Assembly (NCBI GenBank): GCA_016874295.1
Contig: VGUH01000009.1
Span: 32,121-96,120, forward strand
DNA length: 64,000 nt
From: Gammaproteobacteria bacterium
GTDB taxonomy: Bacteria; Pseudomonadota; Gammaproteobacteria; Steroidobacterales; Steroidobacteraceae
Reading direction: 5' to 3'
Shown here: positions 15,748 to 25,574 of the stretch, one piece after another
Position numbering within the stretch: the stretch's first letter is position 1
How the letters are laid out: each line of letters opens with the position of its first letter
Translations under genes and position numbers: made by a program
The notes under the pieces: model-generated
Databases searched by the model: none
What the model was told of the DNA's origin: nothing
The model's input: only the letters and a program-made list of their open reading frames with translations

Positions 15748-16839
15748 ATGCGCATCGGCATCGTCGGCGCCGGCCAGCTCGGCCGGATGATGGCACTGTC
15801 CGGGATTCCGCTCGGGATCGAGTTCGCGATGTACGACACGCATGCGGGCGTGCCCGGCGCGGCGGTCGCCGAGATCTTCACCGGCGCCTTCGACGACCGC
15901 AGGAAGCTGGCGCGCTTCGCGCGTGCCGTCGACGTGCTCACCTTCGACTGGGAGAACGTGCCGGTCGCCTCGGCACGCGCGATCGCGGCCATCCGGCCGG
16001 TCTGGCCGCCGCCGCGCGCCCTCGAGGTCGCGCAGGACCGCGTTGCGGAAAAGCGGTTGTTCCGGCGGCTCGGCATCCCCGTCGCGCCGTTCGCCGCCGT
16101 GGACTCGGCGGCCGGCCTCGCGCGCGCCATCGGCTCGCTCGGCATGCCCGGCATCCTGAAGACGCGCCGGCTCGGCTACGACGGCAAGGGCCAGGTGCGC
16201 ATCCGCCGCGTGCGGGACGCCGCGGCCGCCTACCAGCAACTCGCCGGGCAGCCGCTGGTCTACGAACGCTTCGTGGATTTTGCGCGCGAGGTTTCGCTGA
16301 TCGGCGTGCGCGACCGCCACGGGGCCGTCCGCCACTATCCGCTCGCCGAGAACGAGCACGTCGCGGGGATCCTCGCGGTGACGCGGGCCCCCTATTCCGA
16401 TGTCCGGCTGCAGCGCCTGGCGGAGCGCAACCACCGGCGGCTGATGCATGTGCTCGGCTACGTCGGCGTGCTGTGCGTCGAGTTTTTCGTCGCGCACGGC
16501 CGCCTGGTCGCGAACGAGATGGCGCCGCGCGTGCACAACTCCGGTCACTGGACCATCGAGGGCGCCGTGACCAGCCAGTTCGAAAACCACGTGCGCGCGG
16601 TCGCCGGCCTGCCGCTCGGCGATACGCGCGCGCTCGGCCATGCGGCGATGGTGAACGTGATCGGCACCCGCCCGCGGGCGCGCGACTTCCTCGCCATGCC
16701 CGGCCTGCACTGGCACGACTATGGCAAGGCGGAGCGACCCGGGCGCAAGCTCGGCCATGTGACGCTGGTCGCTGCCAGCCGCGGGCAGCGCGACCGCGCC
16801 GCCCGGCGCCTGCGCCGCCGGTTGATTGTCCAACGATAA
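15748..16839 (+). CDS. purK: N5-carboxyaminoimidazole ribonucleotide synthase
   Basis: ATP-grasp enzyme making N5-CAIR from AIR, ATP and bicarbonate. It has 363 aa. N-terminal GAGQLGRMMA, ATP-grasp blocks KTRRLGYDGKGQ and LVYERFVDFAREVSLIG, and the metal/phosphate-binding NEMAPRVHNSGHWTIEGAVTSQFE are all intact. It follows purE at 7 nt, consistent with one operon. purC lies about 5.5 kb upstream on the same strand. Confidence 0.96.
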   Translation: MRIGIVGAGQLGRMMALSGIPLGIEFAMYDTHAGVPGAAVAEIFTGAFDDRRKLARFARAVDVLTFDWENVPVASARAIAAIRPVWPPPRALEVAQDRVAEKRLFRRLGIPVAPFAAVDSAAGLARAIGSLGMPGILKTRRLGYDGKGQVRIRRVRDAAAAYQQLAGQPLVYERFVDFAREVSLIGVRDRHGAVRHYPLAENEHVAGILAVTRAPYSDVRLQRLAERNHRRLMHVLGYVGVLCVEFFVAHGRLVANEMAPRVHNSGHWTIEGAVTSQFENHVRAVAGLPLGDTRALGHAAMVNVIGTRPRARDFLAMPGLHWHDYGKAERPGRKLGHVTLVAASRGQRDRAARRLRRRLIVQR

Positions 16840-16874
16840 CCGGCACTTGCGCCTGTGATAGCCTGTAACACTTC

Positions 16875-18149
16875 ATGTACCTCGAACACTTCAAGCTGAC
16901 CGAGCTGCCGTTCCGGCTGAGCCCGGACCCGACGCTCCTGTACCTGTCCAAGCACCATGCGCGCGCCAAGGCGTACATGGAGTCGACGATCTGGTTCACG
17001 GACGGCTTCGTGGTCATCACCGGCGAGATCGGCTCGGGCAAGACCACGCTGCTCGAGACCTTCCTGCGCGAGCTCGAGAAGGACGTGGTGGTCGCGCAGG
17101 TCGCGCAGACGCAGGTCTCGCCGATCGAGTTCCTGCAGGCGGTGCTGGTCCAGTTCGGATTCACGCCGTTCAAGATGCGCAAGGCTGAACTGATTGCGAC
17201 CCTGAACCAGTTCCTGGTGGAGCAGTACGCCGCCGGCCGGAAGGTCCTGCTGATCGTCGATGAGGCGCAGAACCTCTCCAACCGCGTGCTGGAGGAGATC
17301 CGGCTTCTATCCGGCGTCGAGACCACCAAGGAGAAAGTGCTGCGGATCATCCTCGCCGGCCAGCCGGAACTCAGCGAGAAGCTCGATTCTCCGGAACTGG
17401 TGCAGCTCATGCAGCGCATCCGCCTGCGCTTCCACCTCGCGGCGCTGACCCCGGAGGAGACGCAGGCCTATATCCTGCACCGGCTCGAAGTTGCAGGCGC
17501 CCACGGCCGGCAGCTGTTCACTCCGGACACACAGCCCGTCATCTACCGCTACACGGGCGGCGTGCCGCGCCTCATCAACACGCTGTGCGACACCGCGCTC
17601 ATGATCGCCTTTTCTTCCGGCCAGCCGGTCGTGACACCGGTCGAGCTCAAGGCCGCAATCGACGAACTGCAGTGGGTCGAGTTCGCGGCGCGCACCAGTC
17701 GGCTGCGCGCCGGAGTCGAGCATCAGGCCCCGGCGCCGCGTCCGCCGGGCAGCGACGAGGTCCTGGCGCGCATCATCGTGGCGCACGGCGGCGAACACGT
17801 CGAGGAGCGCCCGCTGCGCGTCGGCCGCGTCATCGTCGGCCGGACCGTGGACAACGACGTGCAGATCGACAGCAAGTTCATCAGCCGCCACCACTGCCAG
17901 ATCACGACCACCGCCGAAGGCAGCATCTTCGAAGACGTCAACAGCACCAACGGCATCTACCTGAAGAGCAAGCGCGTGCGCCGCCACCACCTGAACGACG
18001 GCGACGTCGTGGTACTCGGCAAGCACGAGATCGTGTACGTCGACGAGCGCTCCGGGCGCGCGCGCCCGGCGTCGTCCGAGCCTACCGGCGACCACTCGGC
18101 GATCGACGAATCCGGCAGCTACTCGCCCGCCTCGAACTCAGAGCCGTAG
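16875..18149 (+). CDS. ExeA-like AAA ATPase fused to a C-terminal FHA domain
   Basis: Protein of 424 aa in two parts. Residues 1-265 are an ExeA/GspA-type AAA ATPase: MYLEHFKLTELPFRLSPDP start, Walker A GEIGSGKTT (50-58), Walker B LLIVDEAQ (125-132), and the sensor/arginine region QRIRLRFHLAALTPEE with GGVPRLINTLCD. After a Pro/Ala-rich linker (about 275-295) comes an FHA domain (about 310-395) with the phosphothreonine-binding pattern VGRTVDNDVQI, SRHHCQI and NSTNGIYL. ExeA-type proteins assist secretion or polysaccharide machinery, but no such genes sit nearby. The FHA part suggests control by Thr phosphorylation; that is inference. A short hydrophilic tail follows. Confidence 0.87.
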   Translation: MYLEHFKLTELPFRLSPDPTLLYLSKHHARAKAYMESTIWFTDGFVVITGEIGSGKTTLLETFLRELEKDVVVAQVAQTQVSPIEFLQAVLVQFGFTPFKMRKAELIATLNQFLVEQYAAGRKVLLIVDEAQNLSNRVLEEIRLLSGVETTKEKVLRIILAGQPELSEKLDSPELVQLMQRIRLRFHLAALTPEETQAYILHRLEVAGAHGRQLFTPDTQPVIYRYTGGVPRLINTLCDTALMIAFSSGQPVVTPVELKAAIDELQWVEFAARTSRLRAGVEHQAPAPRPPGSDEVLARIIVAHGGEHVEERPLRVGRVIVGRTVDNDVQIDSKFISRHHCQITTTAEGSIFEDVNSTNGIYLKSKRVRRHHLNDGDVVVLGKHEIVYVDERSGRARPASSEPTGDHSAIDESGSYSPASNSEP

Positions 18150-18343
18150 TGCCGCCTCTGGATGCGGTAGTCGCGCCGCCTGAGCGCGAGCACGAGCCCG
18201 CCGAGGACCGCGACCAGGCCGAACGCGGCTAGCACCCACGACCAGTCGGCGACCCGCCAGGCGAATGAGGTCGCGAACGCTGCGAGCCCTAGCGCGATGT
18301 AGAGATAGGGCAGCGCCTCGTACAGGGACCGCGCGATGCGCAC
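18119..18343 (-). CDS. Small two-helix membrane protein downstream of tldD
   Basis: Hypothetical protein of 74 aa with two hydrophobic stretches, LPYLYIALGLAAFATSFAW (about residues 11-29) and WVLAAFGLVAVLGGLVLAL (about 36-54), then a basic arginine-rich tail (RRRDYRIQRRHYG). The topology is that of a small inner-membrane hairpin protein. It starts 10 nt after the tldD stop and is probably cotranscribed. Its last 31 bases overlap the 3' end of the convergent ExeA-FHA gene. Function unknown; the hydrophobic organisation and close spacing favour a real gene. Confidence 0.6.
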   Translation of the reverse strand: MRIARSLYEALPYLYIALGLAAFATSFAWRVADWSWVLAAFGLVAVLGGLVLALRRRDYRIQRRHYGSEFEAGE

Positions 18344-18353
18344 CGCCGCCGCC

Positions 18354-19796
18354 TCAGGCCGTGCCGCCGACCGTCAGCGCGTCGACGCGCAGTGTCGGCT
18401 GGCCGACACCGACGGGCACGGTCTGCCCGTCCTTGCCGCAGATGCCGATGCCGTCGTCCAGCTTGAGGTCGTTGCCGACCATGCTAACGCGCGTCAGCAC
18501 GTCCGGACCGTTGCCGACGAGCGTCGCGCCCTTGACCGGCGCGGTGACCTTGCCATCCTCGATCAGGTAAGCCTCGCTCGCCGAAAAGACGAACTTGCCG
18601 GAGGTGATGTCCACCTGTCCACCGCCGAAGTTGACCGCGTACAGGCCCTTTTTCACCGAGCGGATGATCTCCTCGGGCTGGTGCGGGCCGGCCAGCATGT
18701 AGGTATTGGTCATGCGCGGCAGCGTCACGTGCGCGAACGACTCGCGCCGCCCGTTGCCGGTCGGCTGCATCCCCATCAGACGCGCATTCAGCTTGTCCTG
18801 CAGGTAGCCCCTCAGCACGCCGTTCTCGATCAGCGTGGTGCAGGAGGTCGGCGTGCCCTCATCATCGATGTTCAGCGAGCCGCGACGGCCCGGGAGCGTG
18901 CCGTCATCGACGACGGTGCACAGGGGCGAGGCGACCTGCTCGCCGATGCGGCCGGTGAAGGCCGAAGTGCCGCGGCGATTGAAGTCTCCTTCGAGCCCAT
19001 GACCGATCGCCTCATGCAGCAGCACGCCCGGCCAGCCGGAAGCAAGCACGACGGTCATGGTGCCCGCGGGTGCGGGTACCGACTCCAGGTTCACGGTCGC
19101 CTGGCGCACGGCCTCGCGCGCGAGGCGCGCCGGCTGCTCGCCCTTGATGAACTCCTCGAGCGAGTAACGGCCACCGGCGCCCGCGAAGCCCTGCTCGCGC
19201 CGCCCGTCTTGCTCGACGATCACGGAGATATTCATGCGCACCAGCGGACGCACGTCCGCGGCGAGCGTGCCGTCGCTCGCTGCCACCAGCATGATCTCGT
19301 GCACGGCGGCGAGCGATGCCACTACCTGCTTCACGCGCGGGTCGAGCGCGCGCGCGCGCCGGTCTAGCTCGGTGAGCAGTGCGACCTTGTCCACATCGGC
19401 GAGCATCGCGATCGGGTCGTCCGCCAAATAGAGCTGGTGCGCCGCCGTGGCGCGCCAGGCCTGGACCCGGCCTTCCCCGCCGTCGCGCGCGATGGCGCGG
19501 GCCGCGCGCGCCGCCTCGAGCAGCGCTGTAGGGACGACTTCGTCGGAATAGGCGAATCCTGTGCGCTCGCCGGCCATCGCGCGGACGCCGACGCCCTGCT
19601 CGATGCCGTGGCTGCCCTCCTTGACGATGCCGTCCTCGAGCGCCCAGTGCTCCTCGCGCGCGAGCTGGAAATAGAGGTCGCCCGCATCGACGCTGGCGCC
19701 GAGCAGGGAGCCGAGCGCCTGCTCGAGGCGGCGGTCGTCGAGTCCGGAGGGCGCGAGGATCTGGTCGCGCGCGCACTGCAGGGCGTCGGTTGTCAT
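18354..19796 (-). CDS. tldD: Metalloprotease TldD
   Basis: Catalytic subunit of the TldD-PmbA (TldE) protease. It has 480 aa with the zinc motif [12 protein letters not shown] (HExxxH) near residue 260, and the downstream block [12 protein letters not shown] and [25 protein letters not shown], typical of TldD. The start is ATG at 19796; a GTG at 19802 adds two residues. The partner pmbA is 5 kb away. The nitrilase and yhdP precede it on the same strand, matching the conserved yhdP-nit-tldD series. Confidence 0.95.
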   Translation of the reverse strand: MTTDALQCARDQILAPSGLDDRRLEQALGSLLGASVDAGDLYFQLAREEHWALEDGIVKEGSHGIEQGVGVRAMAGERTGFAYSDEVVPTALLEAARAARAIARDGGEGRVQAWRATAAHQLYLADDPIAMLADVDKVALLTELDRRARALDPRVKQVVASLAAVHEIMLVAASDGTLAADVRPLVRMNISVIVEQDGRREQGFAGAGGRYSLEEFIKGEQPARLAREAVRQATVNLESVPAPAGTMTVVLASGWPGVLLHEAIGHGLEGDFNRRGTSAFTGRIGEQVASPLCTVVDDGTLPGRRGSLNIDDEGTPTSCTTLIENGVLRGYLQDKLNARLMGMQPTGNGRRESFAHVTLPRMTNTYMLAGPHQPEEIIRSVKKGLYAVNFGGGQVDITSGKFVFSASEAYLIEDGKVTAPVKGATLVGNGPDVLTRVSMVGNDLKLDDGIGICGKDGQTVPVGVGQPTLRVDALTVGGTA

Positions 19797-19818
19797 GCGC
19801 ACTCGCCCAGCGGCTGGC

Positions 19819-20637
19819 TCACGCGAGTACCCGGTGCTTCAGGGCGGGGAAGCTCTCGCGCGTCGCCTTCTGGCCGTCCGTGTCGAGCGCGGCGAGGACC
19901 ACGTGGGTGCCGCGCGGCTCGCGCGCGAGCACGCGGCCCCAGTAGTCCGCGATCAGCGAATCGCCGTAGGTTTCCCGGTTGCTGTCGTGAATGCCGCTCT
20001 GCGCGGCGGCGATCACGAAGCAGAGATCCTCGATCGCGCGCGCGCGCAGCAGCGTTTCCCAGTGCGCGCGGCCGGTCGGGCCCGTGAAAGCCGATGGCAC
20101 GCTGAAGATCTCGGCGCCCTCCGAAACGAGTTTGCGGAACAGCTCGGGGAAACGCAGATCGTAACATACGGTCAAGCCGAGCCGGCCGGCGGGCGTGTCG
20201 ACCAGGACCGGCTCGCTGCCCGGTACCGCGTTCGCGGATTCGCGGTAGCCCTCGCGTCCGCCCGGCAGGTCGACGTCGAACAGGTGGATCTTGTCGTAGC
20301 GCGCAGCGCGGCGGCCCCGGTCATCGTAGACCACGCAGGCGCTCGCCGGCCGCGGGTCGCCCGGCACCGCGATCGACTGCGTGCCGGCGACGATCCAGAG
20401 GCCGAGCTCCTTCGCGGCAGCCGACATCGCGGCCTGGGCCGGCCCGTCGCCGTCACGCTCGACGTTCGCGCGGCGTTCCGCTTCGTTCCTGCCCATGAAG
20501 GAGAAATTCTCGGGCAGCACGGCAAGGCAGGCGCCCTGCTCGCGCGCCTCGCGCAGCAGGCGCCGCGCCGTCTCGAGATTCCGGCCGACGTCGGCGAGCG
20601 AAGTCATCTGCAGGGCGGCGACGATGGGTTGGCTCAT
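19819..20637 (-). CDS. Carbon-nitrogen hydrolase (nitrilase superfamily, Nit1/YbeM-like)
   Basis: Amidase-type hydrolase of 272 aa. The Glu-Lys-Cys catalytic triad is seen in [19 protein letters not shown] and [10 protein letters not shown]. The closest style is the Nit1/NitA deaminated-glutathione amidase group, which repairs a glutathione side product; that substrate is inferred from family resemblance. The ATG overlaps the yhdP stop (ATGA at 20634-20637), so translation is coupled. tldD follows 22 nt after the nitrilase stop. Confidence 0.87.
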   Translation of the reverse strand: MSQPIVAALQMTSLADVGRNLETARRLLREAREQGACLAVLPENFSFMGRNEAERRANVERDGDGPAQAAMSAAAKELGLWIVAGTQSIAVPGDPRPASACVVYDDRGRRAARYDKIHLFDVDLPGGREGYRESANAVPGSEPVLVDTPAGRLGLTVCYDLRFPELFRKLVSEGAEIFSVPSAFTGPTGRAHWETLLRARAIEDLCFVIAAAQSGIHDSNRETYGDSLIADYWGRVLAREPRGTHVVLAALDTDGQKATRESFPALKHRVLA

Positions 20638-23600
20638 TGGGATCCTTGCGAGGCTTGCTGATCATCCTCCATCTCGCGCGCGTCGATGCGGCGGATCTGC
20701 GGATCGTCCCAGCTCCCGGTGATGCGATAGTAGCCGCGCGTGACGCCCTTGAGGGGCTCCTTGAAGATCTGCGAGAACAGCAGCAGCGCCGCGCCGACCG
20801 CCGGCCCGCCGGCAAGCGCGCCGGCGACGCCGAGCGAGGCGCCGAGCTGCCCGGTGACCACGACGGTCTGGTCGTAGCTGCGATCGCGCAGGTTGGTCTG
20901 GCCGGCGACACCGATCTCGGCCGCCGATCCGCGCAAGGTCAGGTTGTCGGTCGAGGCGATACCGTCCGCGAGGCGGAACGTGCCGGTCAGCGTGTCGAAC
21001 GACAGGCCTGCGCCGGTCAGGTCGTCGAAGTCGAGCTGCAGCCGGCGGCCCAGGTGGGCGAGACTCATGAGCCCGAACACGCGACCCGCGCCAGGTTCGA
21101 CCGCCGTGAGGTAGCCGTTCTTCGCCGAGATCTCGAGGCGCCCCGACAGCCGGCCGATTGCGCTGATTTCCGGCGGACCGGGCCAGTTCAGGTCGGCGAT
21201 GACGCGCCCTTGCTCGCCCTCGACCTGCGTGCCAAGCCGCATTGTGCCCATGAGTCCCTTGACGTCGCCGGTGTCGGCCTCGAAGGCGAGACGGCATTCC
21301 GCGCCGTCGCCGCGCACCAGCCAGCTGCCGCGGCCTTGCGCGGTGAATGCCGGGTGCTGCATGGCAAACCGGTTGAGCGTGATGCCGGCCGTGCCGCGCG
21401 TGAACTCCGCTTCGACGCTGCCGAAGTTGCGTTCGTCGAAGACGAACTCGCCGAGTTGCGCACGAATCGCCGGCAGGTTGCGCGGATCGGGGTCGGGACG
21501 CTCGCCTGCCGCCGTATCGCGCTCTCCGAGTCGCAGCCGCTCGAGGTCGAGCACCAGCGGCACCTCGCCCGGGAAGCTGAAGGGCACGCTCACGTGGCCG
21601 GCCACCGCACTGCCGTCGACGTCGACATTCCAGGCGCGGTTGCCCGGCCGGAGCCGCCCGCTGACGTCGGTGAAGACGTAGCCGAGCGCCTCGAAGCGGC
21701 CCACCGTGAGGTCAACCCCGCCGAGATAGTCCTGGATCGGGCGGCCGCGTGGCTCCTGCCACTTTAGATCGAGGAGCCTCGTCAGGCTCGCGGATTCGAG
21801 GCGGCCGGCAAGCCAGAGTCCCGCTGAATGCGGCAGCGTCGCGGGCGTTGCGCCGCCGAACAGGATGATGCCGCGCTCGACGGGCGGATCGGACGGCTTC
21901 GTGCGCCATTGCAGCAGCGCATGCACGTCGCGCCCGTATGAGCCCTCGATGCGGGGCCCGGCCGCGCCGTCGAAGCTGGCCTCAAGCGTAAGCGGCCGGG
22001 CGCTGTCGGCGGTCTTGTCGAATGGCCCCGGAAGGCCGGACGCGAGTCCCCGCAGGTCGCTCTGGACGCGCGCCGTGCCGCGCGCGGGCTGCCTGGGGTC
22101 CGCATCGCGCGTGACGTCGAGCGAGCCGCGCCACTCCGTTGCGCCCTCGAGCCCGGCGTTCACCGGCAGCCGCGCAACGGGCGCAATGGCCGGTCCCTGC
22201 GCCGTTCCGGATGCGCTCACCTCGGTACGCAGGTTGCCGCCCGGGAGCACCGTGGTCGCGATCGAGGCCTGGAAGGGCCCGCCAAGCGCGTGGCCGTCGA
22301 GCGCCGGAGCCTGAATCTCCCGGTTGCGTACCCAGAGCGTTCCGGCGAGGCCGGTCACTTCCGCCGGCTGCTGCCGGTACCGCAGGCTGACCCCGTCGAG
22401 ATTCGCCATGACGGTGACCACCCGCCGGTCGAGCTCCTTGACCGGCAGGGCGATCGCGACCTCCGCGCGCACCGGACCGGTCGCCGACAACTCGGGGAAC
22501 ATCGCGCCGAAGGACGGCGCAAGCGGCGTCGCCTGCAGCATGCGGAGCGCGCGGCCCGCCTCGGTGTCTGTCCTGCCGCGCAGGGCGAAGATCGCCTCGC
22601 GCAAGTCGCCGCTCTGCACCTCGCCATCCGTGAAACCGATCCCGCCGATGCTGCCCCGGCTCGCCACCGCGTGCAGCGCCGGCCCGTCGAAGCTGAACTC
22701 GGCGTCGATGCCGCGAATCTCCGGCCAGCCGGGCGCGTAGAACAGGTTGATGCCGGCCGCATGGCCGCGCGCGTGAAACTCGCCTTGCCCCTCGCGATAC
22801 GGAAAACCGCGGATCGGTCCGGTGATCGAGGCCTGCGCCTCCGTCACGCGGCCGCCCCGGAATGCCGCATCGAGCCAGCGTACCGACCTGGGCGACAGGC
22901 GCCCGATCTGCAGGTAGCGCCACAACTGAGTCACGTCAAGGTCCTCGACGGTCGCACTGACGTCCACGAGCGGCAGCTCGCCGGGGCGTACGAACATGCG
23001 GACTTTGCCGCGCACGATGCCGTGGCCGGTGTCCACGAAGCCGTCGTCCAGCCAGAGGCGCACGCCGTCGCCGAAGCGCTGCCACTCGACGCGGCCGTGG
23101 CCGCGCTTCAGCACCGCCGCCGCGCGCCATTGCTGCGGCCAGTCGATCGTCGCGTCGCGCGCGGCGAGTTCGACGCCGCCGCCCGCGCCGCGCGCGCTGA
23201 TCGTGCCGTCGAGCCCGGTCATCCCGGCCGCCTTGTCGAGCGGGCTGAAACCGACGTCCGTAAAGCGCAACCGCCCGTCGATGTCCGGCAGCCGGCGACC
23301 GCCGACGTCACGCACCGTGAGATCGACCTCGGTCAGTTCGCCGCGCGGCGCCAGTGTCTCGATGCGTTGGCGCAGCGTCCCGGCTGGCAGCAGCGCGGCG
23401 AACGCCGCGAGGTTTTCGACCCGCAGGTAGTCCGCCTCCAGGGTGGCCGCCGAGGGCCGGCCATCGCGCCGCGTGAAGCTCGCCGACAGGCTTGCCGGGC
23501 GCCACGGCGCACCCGACCGTGACAGCTCGAGCTCCGTGGCCTCGAGCGATACCGTGCTCGCATCGCGCTGGATGCGGATGTTGCCGGCAATTCGCGAGAA

Positions 23601-24482
23601 CGCCGTGGTCGATTCCGGCAGCTGCAGGTCCATGAGCTCCGGCTCGAGACGCAGGCTCGCGAGGGAGCGGCCAGCGCCGCGCGCCGACGCGCGGATCGAG
23701 CCGTGGCCTGCGGCCGGCACCTTGAAGCTGTCCGGCAGCATCGCCGCCCACTCCCCGAAATCGAGGCCCTGCGCGTCGATCGACGCGCGCCAGGCGACGG
23801 CGTCGTTGTCGGCCAGCGGCCCGCCGGCCTCGGCCGTGAACTCGATCGAGGAGCCGAGGTGCTCGGGCAGCGCGACCTGCCCGGCCAGCGTGATTTCGTT
23901 GCCCCGACGCAGGACCTCGATGTCGACCCCGGTCAGCTGGAAACGCCCCTGGCGCGCGCGCAGGTCGAGGACCTCGAGCACTGCGTCATTCACGCCGTAG
24001 CGGCCCCGCGGCACACGATCGAGCGTCAGCGGCCGCGCCTCCCGCTCCGCGTGCGGGAGCGCGGACTGGCCGACGAATCGCACCTGGCCGTCGGGCGTGA
24101 TGACGAGGCCGAGTTGCGGCTGCAAGAGCACGATGCGCGCCACTTCGAGGCGCCGGTACCAGATCGAGCGCGGGATCGAGAGGCCGACGCGCCCGGCAGT
24201 CGCGGTGACCAGCGGGTCCGTGCCCGTCTCCGGCAGGACGCGCACGCCGCGGAACACGACTTCGGGGCCGTAGCGGCCGATGCGCGCGTAAACGGAATCG
24301 AACTGCAGCCGCAGCCCCGTGGCCTCGCGCACGCGCTCGACGATCCGCTGCTGGTAGCCGGGCAGGAGCTCGATGGCGAGGCGAAACGCCCCGATGCCGA
24401 GCGCGACCAGCAGCGCCGCGAGGCCGGCGAGCGCGGCCAGCCAGCGCCCGAGTCGCTGCAGCCAGGAAATCCACGGGTTCAC
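20634..24482 (-). CDS. yhdP: YhdP family AsmA-like envelope protein
   Basis: Large protein of 1282 aa with one N-terminal membrane anchor (about residues 15-37, LAALAGLAALLVALGIGAFRL) and a long periplasmic region of repeated beta-rich blocks, ending in an AsmA-like C-terminal domain (GGPAVGAALLLFSQIFKEPL). YhdP, with TamB and YdbH, moves phospholipid toward the outer membrane in E. coli. The start is GTG at 24482. It lies 40 bp downstream of maf; rng (RNase G), often found between them, is absent here. The stop overlaps the nitrilase start. Confidence 0.9.
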   Translation of the reverse strand: MNPWISWLQRLGRWLAALAGLAALLVALGIGAFRLAIELLPGYQQRIVERVREATGLRLQFDSVYARIGRYGPEVVFRGVRVLPETGTDPLVTATAGRVGLSIPRSIWYRRLEVARIVLLQPQLGLVITPDGQVRFVGQSALPHAEREARPLTLDRVPRGRYGVNDAVLEVLDLRARQGRFQLTGVDIEVLRRGNEITLAGQVALPEHLGSSIEFTAEAGGPLADNDAVAWRASIDAQGLDFGEWAAMLPDSFKVPAAGHGSIRASARGAGRSLASLRLEPELMDLQLPESTTAFSRIAGNIRIQRDASTVSLEATELELSRSGAPWRPASLSASFTRRDGRPSAATLEADYLRVENLAAFAALLPAGTLRQRIETLAPRGELTEVDLTVRDVGGRRLPDIDGRLRFTDVGFSPLDKAAGMTGLDGTISARGAGGGVELAARDATIDWPQQWRAAAVLKRGHGRVEWQRFGDGVRLWLDDGFVDTGHGIVRGKVRMFVRPGELPLVDVSATVEDLDVTQLWRYLQIGRLSPRSVRWLDAAFRGGRVTEAQASITGPIRGFPYREGQGEFHARGHAAGINLFYAPGWPEIRGIDAEFSFDGPALHAVASRGSIGGIGFTDGEVQSGDLREAIFALRGRTDTEAGRALRMLQATPLAPSFGAMFPELSATGPVRAEVAIALPVKELDRRVVTVMANLDGVSLRYRQQPAEVTGLAGTLWVRNREIQAPALDGHALGGPFQASIATTVLPGGNLRTEVSASGTAQGPAIAPVARLPVNAGLEGATEWRGSLDVTRDADPRQPARGTARVQSDLRGLASGLPGPFDKTADSARPLTLEASFDGAAGPRIEGSYGRDVHALLQWRTKPSDPPVERGIILFGGATPATLPHSAGLWLAGRLESASLTRLLDLKWQEPRGRPIQDYLGGVDLTVGRFEALGYVFTDVSGRLRPGNRAWNVDVDGSAVAGHVSVPFSFPGEVPLVLDLERLRLGERDTAAGERPDPDPRNLPAIRAQLGEFVFDERNFGSVEAEFTRGTAGITLNRFAMQHPAFTAQGRGSWLVRGDGAECRLAFEADTGDVKGLMGTMRLGTQVEGEQGRVIADLNWPGPPEISAIGRLSGRLEISAKNGYLTAVEPGAGRVFGLMSLAHLGRRLQLDFDDLTGAGLSFDTLTGTFRLADGIASTDNLTLRGSAAEIGVAGQTNLRDRSYDQTVVVTGQLGASLGVAGALAGGPAVGAALLLFSQIFKEPLKGVTRGYYRITGSWDDPQIRRIDAREMEDDQQASQGSQ

Positions 24483-24522
24483 TGTGCTTGGACAAGGCCG
24501 GCGACGGCCTCGTTCCGGCGGC

Positions 24523-25116
24523 TCACGGAATTTGCCAGCGCTGCACGCCGGCAGCGTCGAGCAAGGTCGACGTCTCGAACAGAGGCAAGCCCATCACGTT
24601 CGAGAAGCTGCCTTCCAGGCATTGCACGAACACCGCGCCCAATCCCTGGATGGCATAGGCGCCCGCCTTGCCGGCGGGCTCGCCGGTCGCCCAGTAGCGG
24701 CGGCACTCGGCGGCATCGATCGCACGGAACGTGACGTAACTCGTGCTGCGCGCCTCGTCGAGGCGCCCGTCGTGCCAGAGCGCGATGGCGGTCAGCACTT
24801 CATGCCTGCGCCCTGCGAGCTTCGTCAGCGTGGCAACGCATTCCGCCTCATCCGCCGGTTTGCCGAAAGTCGACCTGTCCAGCACCACGGTCGTATCGGC
24901 GGCCAGCACCGGGCAACCGGGCCGGCCACGCTCCGCCTCGACCGCCGCCCGTGCCTTGCCGGTGGCGAGACGCGCCACATAGTCGCCCGGCGCCTCGCCC
25001 CCGCGCGGCGACTCGTCGATCTCTGTCGCCAGGATCCGGTGCCGGACACCGATCTGCGCCAGCAAGCGGCTGCGGCGCTCCGACGCCGAGGCCAGCACAA
25101 TGGAGTCGTAAGCCAT
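24523..25116 (-). CDS. Maf family nucleotide pyrophosphatase
   Basis: House-cleaning nucleoside triphosphate pyrophosphatase of the Maf/YhdE family, 197 aa. SIVLASASERRSRLL at the N terminus is the phosphate-binding motif, followed by ATEIDESP, VLAADTTVVLD (catalytic Asp) and GKPADEAE. Substrate (dTTP/UTP or m7GTP) cannot be assigned safely. The start ATG at 25116 (MAYDSIVLAS) is preferred; the longer ORF to 25344 is a shadow of rlmH. Confidence 0.92.
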   Translation of the reverse strand: MAYDSIVLASASERRSRLLAQIGVRHRILATEIDESPRGGEAPGDYVARLATGKARAAVEAERGRPGCPVLAADTTVVLDRSTFGKPADEAECVATLTKLAGRRHEVLTAIALWHDGRLDEARSTSYVTFRAIDAAECRRYWATGEPAGKAGAYAIQGLGAVFVQCLEGSFSNVMGLPLFETSTLLDAAGVQRWQIP

Positions 25117-25133
25117 TGAGCCGCGAGAATAAC

Positions 25134-25565
25134 TCAGGCCCGGTGGTACGGGTGTCCCTGCAGCAAGCTGTGTGCGCGATAGAGCTGCTCGGCGACCAGG
25201 ATGCGCACCAGCGCATGCGGCCAGGTGAGGGGCGAAAGCGACCAGCGCAAGTCGGCGGAGGCGGAAAGCCGCGCATCGAGACCCTCGGGGCCGCCGACCA
25301 GCAGCGCGAGATCGCGCCCGGAGGCCATGCGGGCCGCGAGCCACTCCGCAAGCTCCGGCGTCGTCATCGCGCGGCCCTTTACCTCCAGCGCGACGACGTA
25401 ATCGCCTGCGCGGAGCGCCTTGCGCATGCGCTCGGCCTCGCGCGCCAGCGGAATCTCGATGAGCTCGAAAGCGAGGCCGCGGCCGAAGCGGCGCGCGTAG
25501 TCCGCGACGCCCGCGTCGACCCAGTCAGGCAGGCGCGTGCCGGCCGCGATCAGCCGGATGCGCAT
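25134..25565 (-). CDS. rlmH: 23S rRNA (pseudouridine1915-N3)-methyltransferase RlmH
   Basis: SPOUT methyltransferase modifying pseudouridine 1915 in helix 69 of 23S rRNA. It has 143 aa. The SAM-binding knot is visible as LALLVGGPEGLD and the C-terminal ILVAEQLYRAHSLLQGHPYHR. It lies between rsfS and maf with spacings of 9 and 17 nt, the standard order nadD-rsfS-rlmH. Confidence 0.95.
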   Translation of the reverse strand: MRIRLIAAGTRLPDWVDAGVADYARRFGRGLAFELIEIPLAREAERMRKALRAGDYVVALEVKGRAMTTPELAEWLAARMASGRDLALLVGGPEGLDARLSASADLRWSLSPLTWPHALVRILVAEQLYRAHSLLQGHPYHRA

Positions 25566-25574
25566 GGCGGCCGG

